A DNA stretch of 64,000 bases from Pipra filicauda (lineage: Eukaryota > Chordata > Aves > Passeriformes > Pipridae), in NCBI RefSeq assembly GCF_003945595.2, contig NW_024104532.1, forward strand, positions 7,749,501 through 7,813,500, written 5' to 3'. Of this stretch, positions 59,931-64,000 are shown in pieces. Under the pieces are notes generated by a model. It worked only from the letters and a program-made list of their open reading frames with translations, made no database searches and was not told the DNA's origin. The translations under genes and the position numbers were made by a program. Each line of letters starts with the position of its first letter. Within the stretch, counting starts at the first letter, position 1.

Positions 59931-62900
59931 TGTAAAGATATGCTAAAAAAAATGTTTTGTGCTTAGTGTAGTGACATAGTTAAGACATGTAGGCAAAACC
60001 ATTCTTTTGGGTTCTTTATTTACTATATTTTCTACATTTAGATTGTGTAATCCTTGTGAATTTAAACTTTCTCCATTAGAAAAAGTGACTCTGTAAAAGC
60101 ATTTCCATACATTTCAAAACCCTTTTTAAGTCACTGCAGGGTGTGGTTTCACCAGGGAAAGAAACTTTAACTCAACTTTTTGGTTCTGATTCTCGAGCAA
60201 ATTGGTTTTGAATAATCTGAATGTACTTTAAATGTATGTTAAAGAATAACAATCTTAGAAGTAAACTATTTTATTTTGTCTTCCAGAATTCAGTGACTTA
60301 TCATTAATGTTATTCAGCTTGTAGAAACTATGTGTTGCCGTGTTATTTCATAGTCAGAAAATGGAACATATTGCAAATTAACAAAAACCTGAAAAGATCC
60401 AACTCAAATGCTTCTTTGGAAAAGCGTTAGAACTCAGTCAGGGTCATGAAATGACAGTTGTCTACTTATTAAAGGTGATAAACTTGCTAAGGAACCTGAA
60501 GCAGATGAGTGTTGTCTCTGGAGAAGCATATTTGCCATTTTCAAAACTGCAGATTTTAAGTCTGCATTGGCTTGCCACAGTATGTAGATCACAACTGGAA
60601 CAGGTAAATGCAATTTATGTAAGCATATAAATCAGAGAGTGGAGTTTTAAGTACCCTTTCATGAATTAGATTTGTCTCATAATATTCCTATTAAGTAGGT
60701 AAATATCCCTGATCCTCATTATTTAGAGATCAGGTGGCATTAGCAAACACAAATTATATTTCAGCAACAGAGTTTCAAGCTTTTCAGCTGAATATTGGGA
60801 TCGTTTCTAAATCAGCAGTAAATAACTCTCCATCTCCCACATAATTTAGTGTCTTTATTTTCTATTTCCTCTTCTGTAAAGTGGGAACAATAACACTGTA
60901 TGCAAATTCAATAGAGGTAACACAGAGAACAGTTTTTCCTGGTTTTGAGATCCTCAATGGATATTGCCACCTGCGTGGTACCGCTTTTAGGAAAACCTCC
61001 CACTGTGTAAAACTTCCCCATCAAAGTCAGGAAAGCACCAAAATGGGTTTCCTGATGATGATTGAATCCCAAAGCTTACTGAGACTGTAGGTGAGTGTGC
61101 TAGCAGCAGCAGCTTTAGTAAAGCTGTAGTTATTTCACTTTCTTCTACAACCAATACAAACCCAGAATTAAACTCTTTTGCAGAAGGCTGTATGGAATAT
61201 GACAGTATACCCAACATATATTTTTATTTAAGAAATGCAAAACAAAATTTAAAAAAAAAATGTTCATATTTATCCATAGAACAATTAGATTTTCAGGAAT
61301 CTGTTTGGGTTTCAGGAGACCCCCTTATTTATTTCTCTCATGTAAATTAATGCTTTTAACATACAGTCTCAAATAATGTTCCCTTATTCCAGACTGCAAT
61401 GTATATGGTAGTGTATGGCTTTTATTATCCCTGGTTGTGTTTACTTGCTTGATCAGAAGCACAACCAGGTGGTACCATCTTCTCACAACAATTTCACTTC
61501 CCTTTGAATGAGAATGGCTCATTTGAAGTTTGTGAAAGGCATATCCGTGTGGAATTCATAGGATTTCATGTTGTGATACAGCAAGGAGACTTGCTAGAAA
61601 TTGCCTGTTTCAGGCTGATGATGCAAAACTAGACATCTGTTAAATTAACATCTATCTAACATTTTTGCCTTTCAGTCAAATGCATTCAAAAAATTTAAAT
61701 CTTTTTTAGCTGTCAAAACAATCTGTCACAAGATATTTATTTTTTTGTACAATGGGTTACTTAAGGAAAGCAGCATATGGTTGAGTGAGATGCACCTATG
61801 CTGCACCTCCCCAGCTCTGTATTACCTGGGAACTACTGGAAGGTGTACAGGCTTAAGTGATTACTTCTGAAAATTTCAATAAATAAAGTAGAACTCTGTA
61901 CTTTCTAACCTGTTAGATCCCTTTCTATTTTGCATTTTAAACAAAAAAAAAAAAAACAAACTTCTGGAGTTAATTTTGGTAATAAAACCTAGAAAATGTT
62001 TTTTACCTGCCTTTTTGTCTTATAGCAGTCCATAGGATGATAAGTACATCCTGTAATAAATCACAGTGGGAACAAGCCTGCATTCACCTACAGGTTTGTT
62101 TCTTTGCTTAATTTAGGCTATTCATTACTTCTCACATAGAGAAGGATATAATAACATGTTAGCAATTACAATTATGTATACTTTTAATAAAAACCTGTAA
62201 TAATAGATCCTAATAATGACCAAAACAAAAAAGCCTTCAATGCAATATATAGCTCTGCATTGTGCTGGGTTCTCATTCCATCAAAACACACCTTGTGTAT
62301 CTTGGTGACATATTGGGTCTGCTTTTATGTGCCCCTTTCAGTCCTGTAGCACTGTGCCCTGCCCTATCCTGCAAGAATAGTACTGCAATTTTTCCAGATT
62401 AAATTCCTAGTGAAATCCTGGCCTCATTAAAGTTCGTGGGTCTGGTACCTCCAAGGCAGGGAAAGCTGAATTGACTGCTTGCTTCACTGTGTTTCCTAAC
62501 AGATAGGCACACTGGAAGCCCAATGTTAAAGCTGTTTAAATTATTTCTTTCAGAATTTATTTGTATACATTTCTTCTACTTTCAGGTTTTGATTTACGAG
62601 CGCTTGAAAAATGGGGTTTCGCTTTGCTTTGCTTTGCTTTTGTGAGTCCCACAGCACATACAAAGCGTGTGTGAATATGAGATGTTTTGCTCTGGGAATA
62701 TTCAGCAGCTTTGCAGACGGGTGAGACTGGAAGTTCTGAGGATGTGATGTGCTTCACCTCTGGGGAGAAACGTGGCCCCCACAACCACTGCAGCCCTTCA
62801 GGGGGCATCTGGCCTTGCTCATTCCTGGTGGAGTTTGGATTTAGGCTCAAGGGAGGAAGAGCATTGTATAAAAACATTGCAATAAGTCACTGTACTTCAT

Positions 62901-64000
62901 GAGTTATTAACAGAAAACTTTCAATTCCCCTGGAAGGAATTCTGTGGGATTCCATGTCAGTATGGTATTCTTAGAGAGAAAGCATTTAAACATGGAGAAC
63001 ATACAGGGACATAGACTATGGAAATCAGTCATGTAAATGTCACTTTTATCTGGGATTTGTCATCTAATTTTAATACATTGAATTCCATGAATATGTTTAA
63101 TTGTGGTTTGCTTTACATTAAGTTGTATTTGTTGGTACTGACTGCAGCCAAAATATAAACATGTTAATTATAATTATGGGGTTTTTTTAAAGCTAGTTGT
63201 TTTATTTTTGCTTTGACAAATGTGCTGTAACAGGCTGCAGAAACTGTTTTAGGGGGTTTGGGAGAGTTTAGAAACAAGTTTATTCTAGTAAAGACTTGAT
63301 TATGAGATAAATGATGCTACTATCAGAGAAAGATAAAAGAAAACTTTAGAGATCACATTGTAGACAAGTGTACATTGCTAGAGACCCATGGGCTTCAGTG
63401 GGTCCACGGGGTGTTGTGAAGCTTTTTTTGTTTGTGAAACTTTTAGGCATTTCAGGTCTTTAACATTCACAGAAGTTTTTGTGCACCCAGCTGACTGAGT
63501 ATTTCAAGGAAGGACTGAGAGAGAAGCAGATTTTCTCTGAGTAAAAATGTGTTAATGTTAATGTTTGATTTTCAAAGCCAGTGGTCTTCATTACAGAAAC
63601 TAGAATTTCCTTTTTCCTCTTTGTTGTTGCTATTGTGTCTATTCTTCAGGAGATATTTTTAAAGTGTTGATATTCTTAGGTGTAACAGACTGTGACAAGC
63701 TGAAGCATGAGCCTTGCCTTTCCTGGGCAGAGTTAGATTGGCAATAATCTTTAGTAAAGGTGACAATAATCATTGCAGCCTCAGGGCTCTATTGAAAGTC
63801 CACTGGAGGAGAAAGTGTAGGTATGAAAGAGGTTTTTTTTTCTACACTGCTTAATAAAATGAAACCTGTGCTTTTGTTTGATATGCTAATAGCAGTCCCT
63901 TTTGTTTGTTGGGAAGTCCTTAGTATGTGGAAGGTTCTTTCTGATCTGACACACCCGTAAGCTGATCAATGGAAAGTTGATCCTAATGTCCCACTGCAGG
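59931..64000. other. Unique non-coding DNA, no gene seen
   Basis: AT-rich unique DNA to the end of the window. It contains a (GCTTT)4 microsatellite at 62621-62640, A-runs near 61250 and 61941, and a single further AAGGTGACA word at 63757-63765. The longest frame is 106 codons on minus at 62557-62877, which reads through the microsatellite. No gene is recognised. Confidence 0.55.
62621..62640. repeat. (GCTTT)4 pentanucleotide repeat
   Basis: Four perfect GCTTT units are followed by a T and unique sequence. It is a short simple repeat. Confidence 0.9.

Noticed and set aside
1..64000. tRNA, rRNA and CRISPR signals
   Set aside because: No B-box with matching acceptor stem, no rRNA-like sequence and no evenly spaced direct-repeat array was seen on either strand. 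The only spaced array is the ERV leader minisatellite.

Overview
The window looks like avian nuclear DNA, probably neoavian and possibly passerine. It holds several 3' fragments of CR1 LINEs with the CR1-typical 3' end (short ATTCTATGA-like repeats rather than a poly(A) tail). It also holds one endogenous-retrovirus LTR of a type I know from bird genomes. The rest is AT-rich, CpG-poor, mostly unique sequence with short microsatellites. That fits an intergenic desert or a very large intron on a bird macrochromosome. I cannot name the locus.

I find no protein-coding gene, rRNA, tRNA, CpG island or CRISPR array that I can defend. The open reading frames of 60 to 180 codons are scattered over all frames, match no family I know, and often lie in repeats. 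The only recognisable coding relic is the C-terminal end of a CR1 ORF2 polyprotein (39942-40384), broken by a frameshift.

Layout. 1-9.9 kb is unique AT-rich DNA with one old CR1 tail (1341-1616). A second CR1 tail lies at 9890-10043. 10-29 kb is unique, with a purine-rich and GC-richer patch and a hairpin near 20.4-21.1 kb, a (TG)n(TA)n microsatellite at 21.8 kb and a possible conserved block at 23.0-23.7 kb. A degraded CR1 tail lies at 29061-29230. A homeodomain-site-rich block lies at 35.3-35.7 kb. 37.6-38.9 kb is a truncated minus-strand ERV: 5' LTR, lysine-type primer binding site, and a leader carrying a tandem array of 40-51 bp units, with no gag, pol, env or 3' LTR. The best-preserved CR1 follows at 39933-40452. 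42.0-42.5 and 45.8-46.2 kb look like regulatory blocks. A G/T-skewed tract lies at 48.6-48.7 kb. A young-looking CR1 tail lies at 52167-52424. The 55.4-60 kb stretch has three further regulatory-looking blocks with inverted repeats and clustered motifs.

Nothing here forms an operon-like or defence-like system. The most interesting unexplained signals are several possible long-range enhancers with palindromic TAATTA sites and clustered 9-mers, and the minisatellite inside the retroviral leader. The regulatory calls are by eye and rest on motif content and sequence texture. They need cross-species alignment.
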